Positions 50,729-63,481 of a DNA stretch of 64,000 nt are shown one piece after another. Positions within the stretch are counted from its first letter, which is position 1, and every line of letters begins with the position of its first letter. The notes below the pieces were generated by a model, which saw nothing but the letters and a program-made list of their open reading frames with translations, had not been told where the DNA came from and searched no databases. Source of the DNA: Unio delphinus. Its lineage: Eukaryota > Mollusca > Bivalvia > Unionida > Unionidae. Location: NCBI GenBank assembly GCA_029339505.1, contig JAQISU010000069.1, positions 7,809,001 to 7,873,000 on the forward strand, in the 5' to 3' direction. A program made the position numbers and the translations under genes.

Positions 50729-52481
50729 ATATACACACATAGGCAAGTAGGTAGATAATTCATTTAAATATTGTTATATGGCGTGTTAGAGCGAAGCTAG
50801 ATAGCTAGTTAAATAAAATGGGGTTTCAATTAACCACTTTTGCTTTTTTAATATGTGTGCCTGTGTTTGTGTGTGTGCGTCTGAGAGAGAGGGAGAATGT
50901 TTGAATATTTATCCGTTTATAACTAAATTGTAGAACAACATATTCTTCCTATATCAAAGAACAAGCACAGAGTGGGACAGATCACCTGGATTAATTATAC
51001 AAATTAGTACGTTGCAATTCTCACACATATGTCGATTAGTCCGTAGATAAAAGGCAATCGATGAAATGAAAACGTGACTAGAAATGTATCAGTTTAGCTA
51101 CAGTCAATTCATTAGCTCCCGGAGATGTTTATCTTCCATTTTGTGTGAACTCTGCCTTGCACAGGGTATTAATTATATACATCAAACACTACACGATTTT
51201 GTATCGCTGCTTTCAACTTGACGCACTTGTTTTTGGACACAGTTTCGTATTTCTGGTACCATACACATTCTACTTATGTGAAAATAGGTTAAAGCCAACG
51301 ATACGTCTTGCATGTATATTTGTATGACAACGAAAGCGACATTGATGGTGACAGCGAAGATGACATCAGCGGTGATGATGGTGTCGATGACAACATCAAA
51401 TATGTCCATATGACTCCAACTGCAGTTTGGAAGCAAGAACATAGCTATAGCTATTTTAGCCAAACAGAAAGTAATTATGCAATAAACAAAGAAACAAACT
51501 ACGAAACTGAATCGATGTATTCCGTCATACATTTAATTGTTTCATGCTATTTGTTTTATGTAAATTAGATCGTTAAAACTACGAAACCAGTATGTATGGC
51601 TTTACATGAAACGAGTACAGGAAATCGGTTTGCTGGACATCATAAAACATAGTTACTCTGGAATGAGTTACTTTTATTTAATATGAGGTAAATACCTTTC
51701 ATTAAACCCATCTATCATTCCAAGCATAGAGAATACAAAAGTAAGTGTTTGAGGAATGTTATGGATTATGAATTAAGTCAAGTGTTAAGATCAATAGATT
51801 TATTTATTCTTGTCAGTGTGTAAATCTTCACGTTGTAAAATCGTGTAGTCATTTTGTCATTTAAAGTAAACACAGCAAAACAAACAACAACACGACAATA
51901 TAAACTGATGAAGGTCATACTTACAGTAGACTAATTTCCAACTAAATGCTGTTTATTTTTTCATTTTATTTCGCTATTGTTTTAAATGAAATTCAGCTTC
52001 ATCGTTATGTCTTCATTATGCCATAATGTGAAGTCTAAAATATATAAAAAGGGGTACGAGATATGTCGTCACGTCGTAAAACCAGATCCTTTTTGGTAGT
52101 TACACAGACGAATTCCTGGTTGTTAACCAAAGTCTAAATATTTTACTATAATAGTGTTGTCCGTCATGTTTATTCTTTCTTGAACTAACCCGACTGTTGT
52201 TGTCCTTCAAACGACAAAACAATTTTTTCAGAACTTAACATTTTTTATCATGATTCATTCCTTGTCACTACATAACCGGAAGACATGCTTTGAGATAAGA
52301 CGCTTCCAAAATATTTTGCATGTAATAGGCTTCGAATACATAAAAATATTGTTTATGTTCAGAATTTCATATCATGCGTACAACTTTTACTACTTTTTAT
52401 TGGTCTCGTTCTCGCAGATCCTCTCTCGACCCAGATATATCTTTAACGAGCGAGAGTCTTTCAAAGATCTAAATACGCAAC
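50729..52481. other. AT-rich non-coding sequence, no supported gene
   Basis: Two overlapping open frames lie on opposite strands. The plus frame 51,308-51,568 is acidic near its start (DNESDIDGDSEDDISGDDG). The minus frame 51,532-51,182 is hydrophobic with several membrane-like stretches. Part of this comes from an imperfect GAT/GTC trinucleotide stretch at 51,330-51,400. I recognise neither and would not call a gene. Confidence 0.5.
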
Positions 52482-52519
52482 CATTCATTCATTCATTCAT
52501 TCATTCATTCATTCATTCA
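52482..52519. repeat. (CATT)n microsatellite
   Basis: Perfect CATT tetranucleotide tract of about 38 bp. Confidence 0.95.
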
Positions 52520-52711
52520 CACCAGTAGTGCTACATACATAGAAGTACGTTACCAACCAAGGATGACACGTGCGGAGCAAAATGCCTACTGTTCAAGTGG
52601 AATATGGTCTAAAAGGTCAAACGGTCATGTCACTCTGGTCTAATATGCCTTATGTATTGTTTGTGATTTGTCATATTAAATATAATAAATAGTGTAAATC
52701 TTTAGTTTCAG

Positions 52712-52962
52712 GATATGAGTAAACCTGACAAATATACAAGTGTATGGCTTTTGATACGGATAAGAGTAAGACTGACAAATATACACGTGTATGACTTTTT
52801 ATACTCATATGATTAAGACTGACAAATATACACGTGTATGACTTTTTATACTCATATGATTAAGACTGACAAATATACACGTGTATGGCTTTTGAGACGG
52901 ATATGATTAAGACTGACAAATATACGAGAGTATGGCTTGGATTAAGACTGACAAATATACGT
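52712..52962. repeat. 47-bp minisatellite, about 5 copies
   Basis: AAGACTGACAAATATACACG followed by TGTATGACTTTT and an ATGATT-type stretch recurs at 47 bp (TAAGACT at 52,814 and 52,861). Outer copies are more variable. Confidence 0.92.
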
Positions 52963-53201
52963 TATGTTTTCATGTTTTAAGCAATAGCAGAGCCTTAAGT
53001 CTTACAATTAACTGAATACTGTTTATGTCAGAATTAAACAGTAATTTAAAAAAGGCGTCTTTACTTCTTCTAAGGTAATCGATTTCATTTTGTTGAGGGC
53101 ACGGATGGGAATTCTCAAGTAAGAAATAACCCGATCACAATTATATATCATCTTGTTTGCAAAATAGATCTGGAATAACTGGTAAATGGCATGAGTGAAA
53201 T

Positions 53202-53205
<4 letters not shown>

Positions 53206-53283
<78 letters not shown>
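53206..53283. repeat. (TA)n microsatellite
   Basis: Perfect TA tract of about 78 bp. Confidence 0.97.
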
Positions 53284-53286
<3 letters not shown>

Positions 53287-54324
53287 AGATTGTACTATCT
53301 TACATATCATTATGGTTCCAGTAAGTTCTCTCATTTGATAATATATGAGTGTTTTTAGAATGTTTAATAATGTAGAAACTAACCCAACTATTGCTGGTCT
53401 AGTACATTGTTACGGTTGATTTTTTTTATGCTTTCGTATCCCAGCAAGGGACGTAAAAATGTATAAGCAAATAACAATGGTCCTCTACTCAGAATATGTA
53501 TACTACTGATAGTCTATAAATAGTGAGGGTTTACGCGTAAATATTTATACCACTTTTAGTTTTGTTTGATTAAATAAATGGCAGCGTCTTATTTCAATAT
53601 ATCGTTGTTATATTCATCGGTTTATTAATGGTTTGCAATTAGATTGCATGATAATGAAAAAAAATTAAATAATATATTTTTGGGGTAATTTTATTAAGGA
53701 ATATACCCAGTATGAGTGTATCTGTATGTAATAATATAACTTGTCAAAACAAAGTTCTTACAGAGGCCATCATTTTCGTATCAGATTCGTGTTTCAATTT
53801 TAAAAGAGGTTGTTAAATAATCAACACTCATGAAAGACTGATCCCGAAAATAATCATCCCAATTTGCAGTTAAATCTGTAGCGTGAGGAGATAGAAGTGT
53901 TTAATTGTTAAGGGTAACGTTGTCTGACATATCTCCGCATATAATCTTGTTTGTATAGGTGGTAGGGCAATTCTGTATTACGTTTACACGTGGCATTTTG
54001 AGCTTGTTGTTTGTTTAGCATTGCTGGACCTGTCATCTACCTATCTGTATTAGGATGTCAGTTTAAATCGTATTGTTATCATTTCCCTTTCACACAGCCT
54101 GGACTGCCAGTTTCAAAGTTTGAAATCAAAGTTGATTGTGACTCATGTGTTTAGCAAAATGACCTTACTTTTATCGGAAGCTAATTAATAAAATCCAAAT
54201 ATGCATGAAACCACAAAGGACCAGGCAGGGACGTATAGAACGATCACGGGACCTGGGGTAAGAAACACCTGGGCCTCTGCTAGTTCTTGCACAAAGACGA
54301 TGTTTCTTATATAAAATTAAAAGA
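53284..54324. other. AT-rich non-coding sequence, nothing recognised
   Basis: No supported gene or repeat in about 1 kb. Confidence 0.5.
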
Positions 54325-54334
54325 TGTATGTATG

Positions 54335-54368
<34 letters not shown>

Positions 54369-54469
54369 TGTATGTATGTATGTATGTATGTATGTATGTA
54401 TGTATGTATGTATGTATGTATGTATGTATGTATGTATGTATGTATGTATGTATGTATGTATGTATGTAT
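54325..54469. repeat. (TATG)n microsatellite
   Basis: TATG tract of about 145 bp with one TATA interruption near its left end. It produces Tyr-Val-Cys-Met frames on plus and Tyr-Ile-His-Thr frames on minus. Confidence 0.97.
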
Positions 54470-54826
54470 CTGTGTATATATGTAAGTACATTATTGGGGA
54501 GTAATTATTTATTTAAAGTACATAATGATCCTTGACTAATATGATATTTGGGTCTACTAGAGGACCCACTCAAAAATACTCTGGATTATATCGTTATGAT
54601 ACATCAAGAGTATTATTACATCAGCACAACCAAGATTGGAATTCATTCTGGGCACCACTAAAGTTCATTCTGAATACTCTATACATCTGGAGTTGTGATA
54701 GACCTTTTAGTATTATCTGAAATTTCATTTACAAACGCTAACACTGACCGACTGTTATTAAACCACAAGTTAACGTGGATTAAATTTATTTCTGCAAACG
54801 TGTGTGTGTGCGCGTGTGTGATATAA

Positions 54827-54830
<4 letters not shown>
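54470..54830. other. AT-rich non-coding sequence, nothing recognised
   Basis: No supported feature; a short GT run precedes the TA tract. Confidence 0.45.

Positions 54831-54920
<90 letters not shown>
54831..54920. repeat. (TA)n microsatellite
   Basis: Perfect TA tract of 90 bp preceded by a GT/GC run. Confidence 0.97.
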
Positions 54921-54924
<4 letters not shown>

Positions 54925-55285
54925 AAAGAATTGTGTATGACTGGTATTAATATGTCTATGTGGTCAAAAATGTACTCGGGTTTCGCTGCTGAGTACAGTG
55001 TCACCGAGGGTGGTTTATTAATTATCGGCTCTAGTTATTTCGAAATATGTACTGAGCGCGACTCAACTCATGCTGCAGGTGCAAACTGCCTGCAGTTAAA
55101 AAAAAACTCAGCTGCGCAAATCGGTTGCAGGTAGTGTATATTTTTGAGCAAATTCTCTGTATACATCACCTTACATCCAGTCTTGTTAGAAAGCTTTCCA
55201 CATTACGGAAGTAAAACCTTCAGCTAAAGAGGTAATATAGATTTAAGATTGTATTCCTGTCGTTATTGGTTTTATATGACATAAT

Positions 55286-55289
<4 letters not shown>
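54921..55289. other. Non-coding sequence between two TA tracts
   Basis: The open frame running out of the TA tract to 55,134 has no recognisable domain. A small inverted CTGCAGG/CCTGCAG motif occurs near 55,073-55,095. Confidence 0.45.

Positions 55290-55366
<77 letters not shown>
55290..55366. repeat. (TA)n microsatellite at the LINE 5' junction
   Basis: TA tract of about 77 bp. LINE homology starts within a few bases of its right end, so the truncated LINE either landed in or beside the tract. Confidence 0.96.
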
Positions 55367-55368
<2 letters not shown>

Positions 55369-55371
<3 letters not shown>

Positions 55372-56912
55372 GTTACGATACAGAATTTCAGCGACAATCA
55401 TTAGGAGCATTTGAACTTGTCTCTATTGATTTAGTACGGACAATCGTGATGAAGAGTGCACCAAAGTCTTGTGAACTTGATCCGATTCCGACATCACTGC
55501 TGCTTGAGTGCTTAGACCCAATATTGCATTCACTAACTGATGTTATTAATATCTCTCTCTCATCGGGGGGAATTCCCATCATTATTCAAAACTGCCATCG
55601 TAAAGCCTCTGCTGAAGAAACCAACACTTGACCACAACGATTTAAAGAACTACCGCCCAGTTTCTAATCTCCCTTTCGTATCAAAAATCTTAGAAAAGTT
55701 TGTTCTAACCCAACTTCTATCTTATTTGAATTCAAACAGTCTTTTCAGCAATGTACAATCTGCGTATCGCCCTTGCCACAGTACGGAAACTACTCTTCTG
55801 AAAGTATTTAATGACATTCTCTCTGCTTTGGATAGTAGAAGAATTACAGTCCTCACCCTTCTGGATTTGTCTGCAGCATTTGACACAATAGACCATGATA
55901 TATTACTTACCGTCTCCAGCATGTATTTGACATTCAGAATATAGGTTTATGGTGGTTCAAGTCCTACATAGTCAACAGGACAAAAAGTATATCTGGAAAT
56001 GGATAACATTCCAGCCGAGTTGAGGTATGTTGTGGAGTTCCAAAGGGATCTGTTATTGGACGTGTTCTCTTCATTCTATACACTCAGCCGCTATCCAGTG
56101 TCGTAGAACATCACCCAGTGTATTACCAATTTTACGCTGATGACACCCAAATATACAAGTCTAGCCACCCAACTGAAGCTGATGCTACCATCCATGGAGT
56201 AGAGAGAGGTGCATTTCTGATGTGAAATCATGGATGACATGTAACAAGCTGCAGATGAATGATGATAAATCTAAGGCTATTCAGATCACAACACGAAGAC
56301 TTTCTCATTCACATTCTTTACCTCAGACAATAAATATCAGCAACACCAACATTAAATTCACATAGTCATTATGAAACTTAGGTGTTACTTTAGACAGTAC
56401 TCTCACACTGCACCAACATGTAATGAGCATATGAAATGCTGCCTATCTGGAACTGAGACACATCAGTTCCATTCATAAATATCTTTCTGTTGATGCCACT
56501 AAAACACTTGTCTGTTCATTAGCACTTTCAAGACTGGACTATTGTAACTCAATTATGTCTGGTTCGTCATAATATTTGCACGGATCATCTTTAGAATACC
56601 TCGATCAGAGCACACCTTACCACTGTTCTGTACCCCACATTGGCTATCAATTGGATACAGAATCAAACACAAACTTTGTTCTCTGTGCCATGTTTCACTG
56701 ACAGACTCCAGTCCAACATACCTATCCGGCCTCACTCGTGTGTATACACCAGCAATATACTTACGCTCCTCTTCTGACAATCGTATACGCATTGTTCCCG
56801 CTATGAAAACGAAGTCATTGGGGCAAAATTATTTTGCATACCAGGACCCAGCGATATGGAATGAATCGCCCATTTAAATTGGACACAAAGAGTTGTTATA
56901 ACCGTGGTTTTA
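55369..56912 (+). mobile_element. 5'-truncated non-LTR retrotransposon (LINE, CR1/L2-like)
   Basis: A 1.5-kb segment starts inside the region before the RT domain and continues to the 3' end. The 3' end (AAAGAGTTGTTATAACCGTGG near 56,885-56,905) is shared with the minus-strand copy at 46.45 kb, which fixes the terminus. Endonuclease and ORF1 are missing, as expected of target-primed reverse transcription that stopped early. CR1/L2 affiliation is inferred from the style of the RT motifs; a phylogeny would be needed to separate CR1, L2 and Jockey-type clades. The element is non-functional (see the RT entry). Confidence 0.9.
55400..56800 (+). pseudogene. Reverse transcriptase domain of the LINE, broken by frameshifts and stops
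   Basis: The RT is recognisable across three frames. Frame of 55,400-55,565: SAPKSCELDPIPTSLL. At about 55,566 a run of six Gs marks the shift to the frame of 55,570-55,905, with VKPLLKKPTLDHNDLKNYRP, SAYRPCHSTETTLL and motif A LDLSAAFDTIDHD (55,861-55,899; first catalytic Asp in FDTID). Another shift near 55,905 leads to LWWFKSYIVNRT and an in-frame stop at 56,004, then motif B GVPKGSVIGRVLF (56,034-56,072) and motif C YADDTQIY (56,133-56,156; the YADD catalytic pair intact). After a further shift near 56,220 comes KLQMNDDKSK, and degenerate thumb segments run to about 56,800. Catalytic residues survive but the frame is destroyed, so no enzyme can be made from it. Confidence 0.92.
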
Positions 56913-57936
56913 CAATTGACTAGAGCGGGTGGAACCAGAGATACATCTTGGACGTCAAATGGGCACCACGATAGTTTCAAAATACGTGTTCCATATTATT
57001 GCTATATCTATCTGAGCAAAAATTTCACATTTACCTATCAACATCGTTAATTGAACGATACAATCATAAACTGATAATTTCACCTTTACATTGTTAAATC
57101 CTTACATGAGCGATAAAATCATAACATACATGCCTTTACCTTGGTAAGTCGTTGTATGAACGATATGACCACAATTACAGGCATTTACATCTGTCTCGTT
57201 ATACTAGCTATATATTTGTAAATTCATACATATACCTGTATTTATTGATCGTTATTCACGTTAGTTTCAAATGCCTTTCGTTGAAATCATCCTTTGAGGT
57301 TTTTTTCATTGAGTTACCTGTTGTTGATATTTTCATGTTAGGAACATTATAATTGTCCTTATCTTTTGTTTATAATGGTGTCAGAATTGTTTATGTTTAA
57401 ATTGCGTTCATAAAAAAAACATTTAAAGCAGTTGTTTTCGGTTTCTTCACTAATCCAGTCCTAACCCGGCTTCATCCTGTGACAAATAGCCATTTATAAG
57501 TGCCTCTAAAAATATTTTCAGGCATTTTATAAATAAATTAAATTACAAATTTGAACAGATTTCGTTTATATTGCAATCATACATATTTCACATCATTAAA
57601 AAATCCACATTTATCGTAATTCGACTTTAAAAAAATGAATGCAATTTTCTAAGTCATATTACATTGTAAAAACTGTTATTGCAAATTTTGAAAACGCATC
57701 AAGTAACACAGCTTTATGTAGACAACTCTGTGATAAATGTATCAATATTTGTCTCGCCCATTACACTATTATTTTTGCCATATGTTGTGTGATCGAAAAG
57801 GACAAGTACAGGACTCGTATCATAGAACAACAGTTCCAAGACTGTGTATGAATTATCAGAAAAAGACAAAATCTTAAAAAGCATCAAACCTGTTAGGAGG
57901 ATTTGCATCTCTGTGTGATATATATAGAGGACCTCA
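56913..57936. other. AT-rich non-coding sequence with one decayed repeat
   Basis: At 57,020-57,190, segments with CATTTACCT, GAACGATA and ATCATAA recur two or three times at about 55-60 bp, a decayed minisatellite. Otherwise nothing is recognised; open frames near 57,640-57,970 have no known domain. Confidence 0.45.
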
Positions 57937-58082
57937 ATGAGTAATGATTTAATATTGAATTCATGCAATTAGTTTAATAATGTCTAGCTTTGCTTGCCAA
58001 GTCTCGCACCCCCCCCCCCGACATTCACATAAACATAAATATTCAATGAGTGTCATACATTTAGTATTAAATCATTATCCAT
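57937..58082. mobile_element. Possible foldback element / MITE (dispersed repeat C, copy 2)
   Basis: The left arm ATGAGTAATGATTTAATATT (57,937 onward) and the right arm at 58,059-58,082 are inverted copies that agree at about 20 of 24 positions across 146 bp. The interior carries a run of 11 Cs (around 58,010). The left half is repeated at 45,546-45,625. The short, AT-rich arms make chance possible, so confidence is modest. Confidence 0.45.
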
Positions 58083-61000
58083 TTGATACCACACTGTTTG
58101 ATACCGTACACAGTAGGCATGGATTATGTTACCAGTCTGATTCTCGCGGATCATGAGCGTTACGCGTATAATATTGTATAAGCCCCACTTGTCAAAGGGT
58201 AAGTGTTACGTCCCACTTTGTCAAGGGGTATTGCATAACATATAATAATAACACTATAACCCACTCCCCTCTGATACTCGTTATCTAAGAGATGACCGCC
58301 CTCGGTATAATTGCCCGGTTCGAGTAAGAAAATTATTTGGTAACCTGAGCGGGTATATTGAACAAAACAACTCCGAGCCCCCCTTAAAGATAAATAAACA
58401 ACTTAATCAAATACATACACAATGAAATTTCCTTTCATTACTAATACACGCGGTTTAAAAATAACTTTCACCGAATCACAAATAGATTTGAAATAGAATT
58501 AACAAATTAGCCGTTCTATTACTGATATTTAAAAAATCATCATAGGATCGAGTGTCACAATCGATGTCAATGCTTTTGCTCGATTTTCATAACCTGTTAT
58601 CCTCGAACCACGTTCTCTGTTCAATCCAATGTTGTTCTAGAAGCTACTGTCTCTCGAGATACTTTTCCCTCGTGGGTGTTCCGCTTGAACTCAGACTTGT
58701 CCACTGTATCAATGTATACTCTTCTCAATTATCTTTTTCCAACGTGTGCGTCTCTATTTCCGTCTTCACGCCTTCCCAAAAAAGCTATTTTCTCCCTTCC
58801 AAAAGAAAATTGAAACAACCTAAGTCTCTCGTTACACTGATAATAGTCGAGACTGTCCGTTATTCCTGGTTCGAAGAATCAGACATTTCTATCAGTGATA
58901 AAAATTTTACGGCTAATAATTAACTACACTACTGTCCTCAAATAAATGTAGTTGAACCATTTGTTAATTCGTTTTGCTTTGACCTAATAGATTAACGTCT
59001 TACAAAGCGAGACGTTGAATTATACACTGTCGCTAAATTATCTATGACATCAAAAGTCGGTGAAGTCACATGTATTCTTGTAAATTATGAATTAAAGTAA
59101 TACATTAAATTCTTAGACCACAATCATTATTCAAACAACATGATAAATTCAAGAATTAACGTAACACTTCTTATCCATAACTCAACATAGTGTTTTTACG
59201 ACACAAATTAACACTACGTCATTCTTAACTAAGAATTAAGGTAAGAATTCCAATTCATAATTCAAAAGCACATTACTAAATAAATGTATTGAATGAATTC
59301 ATGCACATACTTCTGATTCATAATATAAAACACACTATTATACAAGTGTATCAGACGAAAACATGCAGACCTGTAAACGAAGCAAACATTATATCAATTA
59401 CATCACAATAAACGTGGAATGGAGACAATACCTTGTCTGTTGCGTCACTCAACCGTTGGTTTTGGCGGTTTTTTTCCCTTGGTCTACGTCTTAAAGTACG
59501 AATGTATTTCTCTCAAATAACATTCGAAGCCTTTACCAAAAGTATAATTATACTCTCTTGCAGAGAACGTTTTTTTTAAAGACTGAATTCTAATTCAGCT
59601 AGTGCGATATTATGTTCTAAAGATTTCTAGTGTAAAACACCCCCCTTTTTAACCGTGACCAATCAGAATCAAATGTATTTTCCACCGTTTTCCTCACAAA
59701 GTCACTTACGTCATGGTCAATATGACAGGCTTTGGTTTTAAGTAACAGAATCTCTGTTTTCTCTCAATTCTGACATGTTCGTGATAAAATGAAACTTTAC
59801 AAGGTCGCTGTCGGTCAGTCAGCTCTAAACAAATACGGTTAATTAGTACAACGGCCAAATTCTACTATACAAATCCCTCTCCTTTGCACGATGTGTCTCA
59901 TAGATTTAACTAATGGCTATCTGGCCACAACTAATGGTTTATTAATAGAACGACCTAATATTTGGCACTTCACATTGCCACAAAAGGTCACTTTCAAAAC
60001 TAAACATTAGATTGTTGCGATTTTCATATGAAATCAGTTTACTGGATGCAGAAATTTCCACATTTTTTGCAATGCATTTGTGACAGGATATTTGCAGCAT
60101 TTGACTGGAACATTACATGTAGAGAAGACGTAAACACATTTGTTCTTTAGTCGGATTTGGATCCCATATATACTGTGTAATGATGCTGTGGTTGGATAAA
60201 ATTCTGTCAGTCAGGAGACCCATTTATTTAAATATTCTTCTGTAAACAGGCGTGAGTTTATTTTCTTATGTAAGTTAACATTTAAACCATGCTTCTATAT
60301 ACAGTGGATTATGTATCTATGTAACAGATATACCGCCCCTCCCCCAACCTGCTATCAAATGCTATAAATAATATACTTTACAACTTTCGAGATCCCCTTG
60401 ACGAAACCTGTTGCTGTTTGGCACAAAGATCGAGCGACGTCTATTATTATCATTCATTCATTCACATTGTGTTGGCATGAGAGAGTAGAGAGTAGTGTTT
60501 TCAGTTGTAGTAGCAGTACTAGTAACATCATCATCATCAGTGGTACATATATTTGTTGTATTACTCTAAATGTTAATTTGTTTTCTAATGTAACGGGCAT
60601 AATTCATGAAATTGACCAGGTATAAAGGAATCTATCAATCAACACCTCTAGCCACAACCCCCTCCAACGTGTCCACTGTTCTCTTTTCTCTCTAAGACAA
60701 TCAGTACTTAAACTATCACAGACCACACATGGCTCTGCTGAAATATTTATGAAGATAAAATAATTTTAAATAAAGTTTGGATGCGCCCGAGAGTCGACAG
60801 GTTTCTTCATTTCAGCACCTTGAACAAGCGTTGGACTGACCTGTAGAGACCTTAGTGATCTTGTCGATAAAGTATTCAGTTAGCATTCATAAACATGCCA
60901 CTGGTCATTGCGTCTGTGCATTATTCGTTGACTCCATGACATGCTGACCGAAATTTGGGATGGAAACAAATTAGAGCTGAATCTCTTCTGAACGTTGTGC

Positions 61001-61614
61001 TCTTTAAAATAACTTAGATGCTTAAAAATTATTCAATGAAAACCTAAAGATCGTAATACCTTTTTGCATTCAAAAAAATAGTGAATAAAGGTGATGAAAT
61101 TTTCTACAGAAAATTATAATCTATTAAAATTTTTAAAATTGACTAATATTACATTTGCAAGGTTCTTTTAGTACGAGAGGTAGTTAATTGGAAGTGGCTG
61201 CATTATCTAGGGAATTACCTCACTCATTGTATGACCCGATGTGAGTGGATAGATTGAATATCAACAGAGAACTAAGCAAGACTATTGGAGAGACATAACG
61301 CAATACGAGCCCTCTTAGATAAGAAATATAACATATTTAATCAAAACAAATGAATTGCGGCAATTCTTGTTCAACTTGTATTATGTCAATATAATTTTAT
61401 ATCAGTGGTCTAATTTAGGATTTTTTTTCGTCATAATTACGAGTGGTGAAAAGAGCGTAATGTCAACGACTGATTGAATCACCGTGTTTCAACGTCTTCA
61501 TATTTCCTCGCGTCTTTCTATTCCGAGCGCTTCATCCCTTTCTGGACTTTCTAGTCTTTTATTCACAACGCGTCACTTCTATTTTTCTCCAGACGTCCGT
61601 CTTCGGACTTTCCC

Positions 61615-61615
<1 letters not shown>
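58083..61615. other. Non-coding sequence, possibly decayed repeats, no supported gene
   Basis: About 3.5 kb. Near 58,181-58,235 a CCCACTTGTCAAAGGGTA-like segment occurs twice in tandem. Around 59,080-59,350, CATAACTCAA/CATAATTCAA/CATAATATAA segments recur loosely, possibly an old minisatellite. The open frame 58,552-58,923 (123 codons, Ser/Leu-rich) is the longest here and resembles nothing known to me. The 58.2-58.5 kb stretch has the mixed composition of a transposon remnant, but I cannot name a family. Confidence 0.4.

Positions 61616-61683
<68 letters not shown>
61616..61683. repeat. (CT)n microsatellite
   Basis: Perfect CT tract of about 68 bp. The frame through it (Ser-Leu) is an artefact. 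Confidence 0.97.
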
Positions 61684-61685
<2 letters not shown>

Positions 61686-62319
61686 GACGCTATTTCCTTG
61701 AAGGTCAAAATTATCTCTTATTCACTATATGTACCACTTTCTAGACGTACATAAAATTCCCTCGGTTACGTTACTCAGAAACATTACTATATATCCTTAC
61801 ACTGCATAACTTCTGACTTAATACGATATAACATCTCCCTAAATTAAAACATGAGCGGTATATCGAACATTACCGTATTCTTTTATCTATTCTTTTACTA
61901 CATGCTCGATTACAATTGCATAAAAGTCACACATTCTAAGTCACATCAATCCTTAACCTACAACATTATTCAAAAATTACAAAATCAGATATAAATAGGT
62001 AATTATCGTTTATTGACAATAATTAGTATCGTACTAACAACAAAAGAAATTATTTTATGTAACGTTATGAAATGCTGCACATTTGGAAATTTGGACGTCA
62101 TGTAATTCTCACAATTCGTCACGCACAGCGTGATATGTAGTTTAGAGGTAGCCATATGTTCTAACTTCTTTCACCTATAGCATGTCATTTGTGTTTCTCC
62201 ATGCTGCTTATGGTTTTCATTTCAGCTGTGTTTTATAATTATTTTCCCTTTTAGTAAATCATAAAACCAATTTTTTTGTGATAATCATTAAGAACTTCAT
62301 AAACACTATAGCAGGTCAC
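61684..62319. other. AT-rich non-coding sequence, nothing recognised
   Basis: No supported feature. Confidence 0.45.
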
Positions 62320-62490
62320 TGTTGAGCTATCTGTCTCGGTATTTCAGCAGGTTTTAATTGATATGTCAAAATGTTGTATGCAATCGTTGATGATTCATGT
62401 GCCAATACCGACAAAGACCGAGTTATTCTGATTAACAGCAGAGCTGATTTATCGCAACGTCTCAATAAATTTCAAACCACTGGTAGACAT
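62320..62490 (+). repeat. Dispersed repeat, module A, copy 3
   Basis: It shares CGGTATTTCAGCAGGTT, TTAATTGATATGTCAAAATG, GATGATTCATGTGCCAATA and CTGATTTATCGCAACG with copies at 9.64 and 49.1 kb. A compound microsatellite follows 150 bp later and module B at 63.74 kb. Confidence 0.72.
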
Positions 62491-62642
62491 CAGAACGGAA
62501 ACGGGCAAATAGTTTTTTTGGTAATTTAATAGACAGTACTAAAACTTCTGAAACTTGAAGGAAACCCTGTTGAAGTTTTGAGAAAAGAAATGTCACCATT
62601 TTGCAGTCACGAATCTTATGTATCTACGTATAAAGGTCGGTC

Positions 62643-62729
62643 GGTAAGTAGGTAGGTAGGTAGGTAGACAGACAGACAGACAGACAGACAGGCGGACGGA
62701 CGGACGGACAGACAGACAGACAGACAGAC

Positions 62730-62787
<58 letters not shown>

Positions 62788-62798
62788 GTAGATAGATT
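62643..62798. repeat. Compound tetranucleotide microsatellite (GGTA, GACA, GGAC, GATA)
   Basis: Successive GGTA, GACA, GGAC, GACA and GATA blocks, each one base from its neighbour, show stepwise conversion of a tetranucleotide motif. It is internal to the composite dispersed element. Confidence 0.96.
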
Positions 62799-63103
62799 AT
62801 TGATAATTAATTTATTCTCTGTTTAACTCAGTTAAAGATGGTAAAGGATCAGAATAATGTAAGCATGAACAACTCAAGTATATCGTACATACTATTGTAA
62901 GAACAAGAATCTCAGGTAACTTTGAAGACAAAGATTGCAATATAATTTGTAAGCAATTATTTTAATGTTTTAAAGCATGTAATATCAATCAGACACATTT
63001 ATTTTAAACTTTCAAGTGTCCGACAAGAAAGAAATAAGACATTGACAGCATTTTGAATTATATCCGCCAAGTTAAATCTATGTATGTATGTATGTGTTTA
63101 TGA
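62799..63103. other. Non-coding interior of the composite dispersed element
   Basis: AT-rich, no recognised content; a short GTAT run lies near 63,080-63,095. Confidence 0.4.
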
Positions 63104-63265
63104 TTTTTATTTTTAACGTAGCTTTAACAATGTTTCAGTCATATCTCTACGATGTCTGCAGTGTGTTGCAGTTTATAGTGATGCCTAGCACTGCTGCATC
63201 ATGCCGCAGACAGGTAGCATGATGTCCCAAGCATGATGTCCCACCCAGTCACATTATCCTTACAC

Positions 63266-63441
63266 CAGTGCTGGATTGTCAAATAGGCAGAGTAGACACC
63301 GTCTTATGTGCCCCACACCTTTTAGGGGCCCCACGACAACGGATCCAATTAATATTGATAGGAGGTAATTTGAGAGGAGGGCCCCCAAGATTTCAACTGC
63401 CTAAGGGACTCCACACTAACCTCTTAATGTTGATCTTCAAG
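63266..63441 (+). mobile_element. hAT-like non-autonomous fragment inserted in the SINE
   Basis: It starts CAGTGCTGGATT with AGGCAGAGTAG and GGGGCCCC soon after. This resembles the ends of a widespread group of hAT elements whose termini begin CAGTGCTGGAT and run into a GGCAACTGCCTAGGGCCCC-like stretch. Toward the right, CTGCCTAAGGGACTCCACAC looks like an inverted counterpart, but the expected mirror terminus is missing, so that end is decayed or deleted. It breaks the SINE body. The 71-codon open frame over it is not a gene. The family call is from memory of terminus style and is tentative. Confidence 0.45.
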
Positions 63442-63481
63442 CGAAGCAACTGTAAGTACCATTTTTGTAAATCTTTGGTAT

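Noticed and set aside
51182..51568. Overlapping acidic (plus) and hydrophobic (minus) open frames
   Set aside because: Opposite-strand complementarity of an imperfect GAT/GTC trinucleotide stretch explains both; no domain, no second exon seen.
58552..58923. 123-codon Ser/Leu-rich open frame
   Set aside because: No recognisable family or motif, and the surrounding sequence looks like decayed repeats. Too weak to call a gene.
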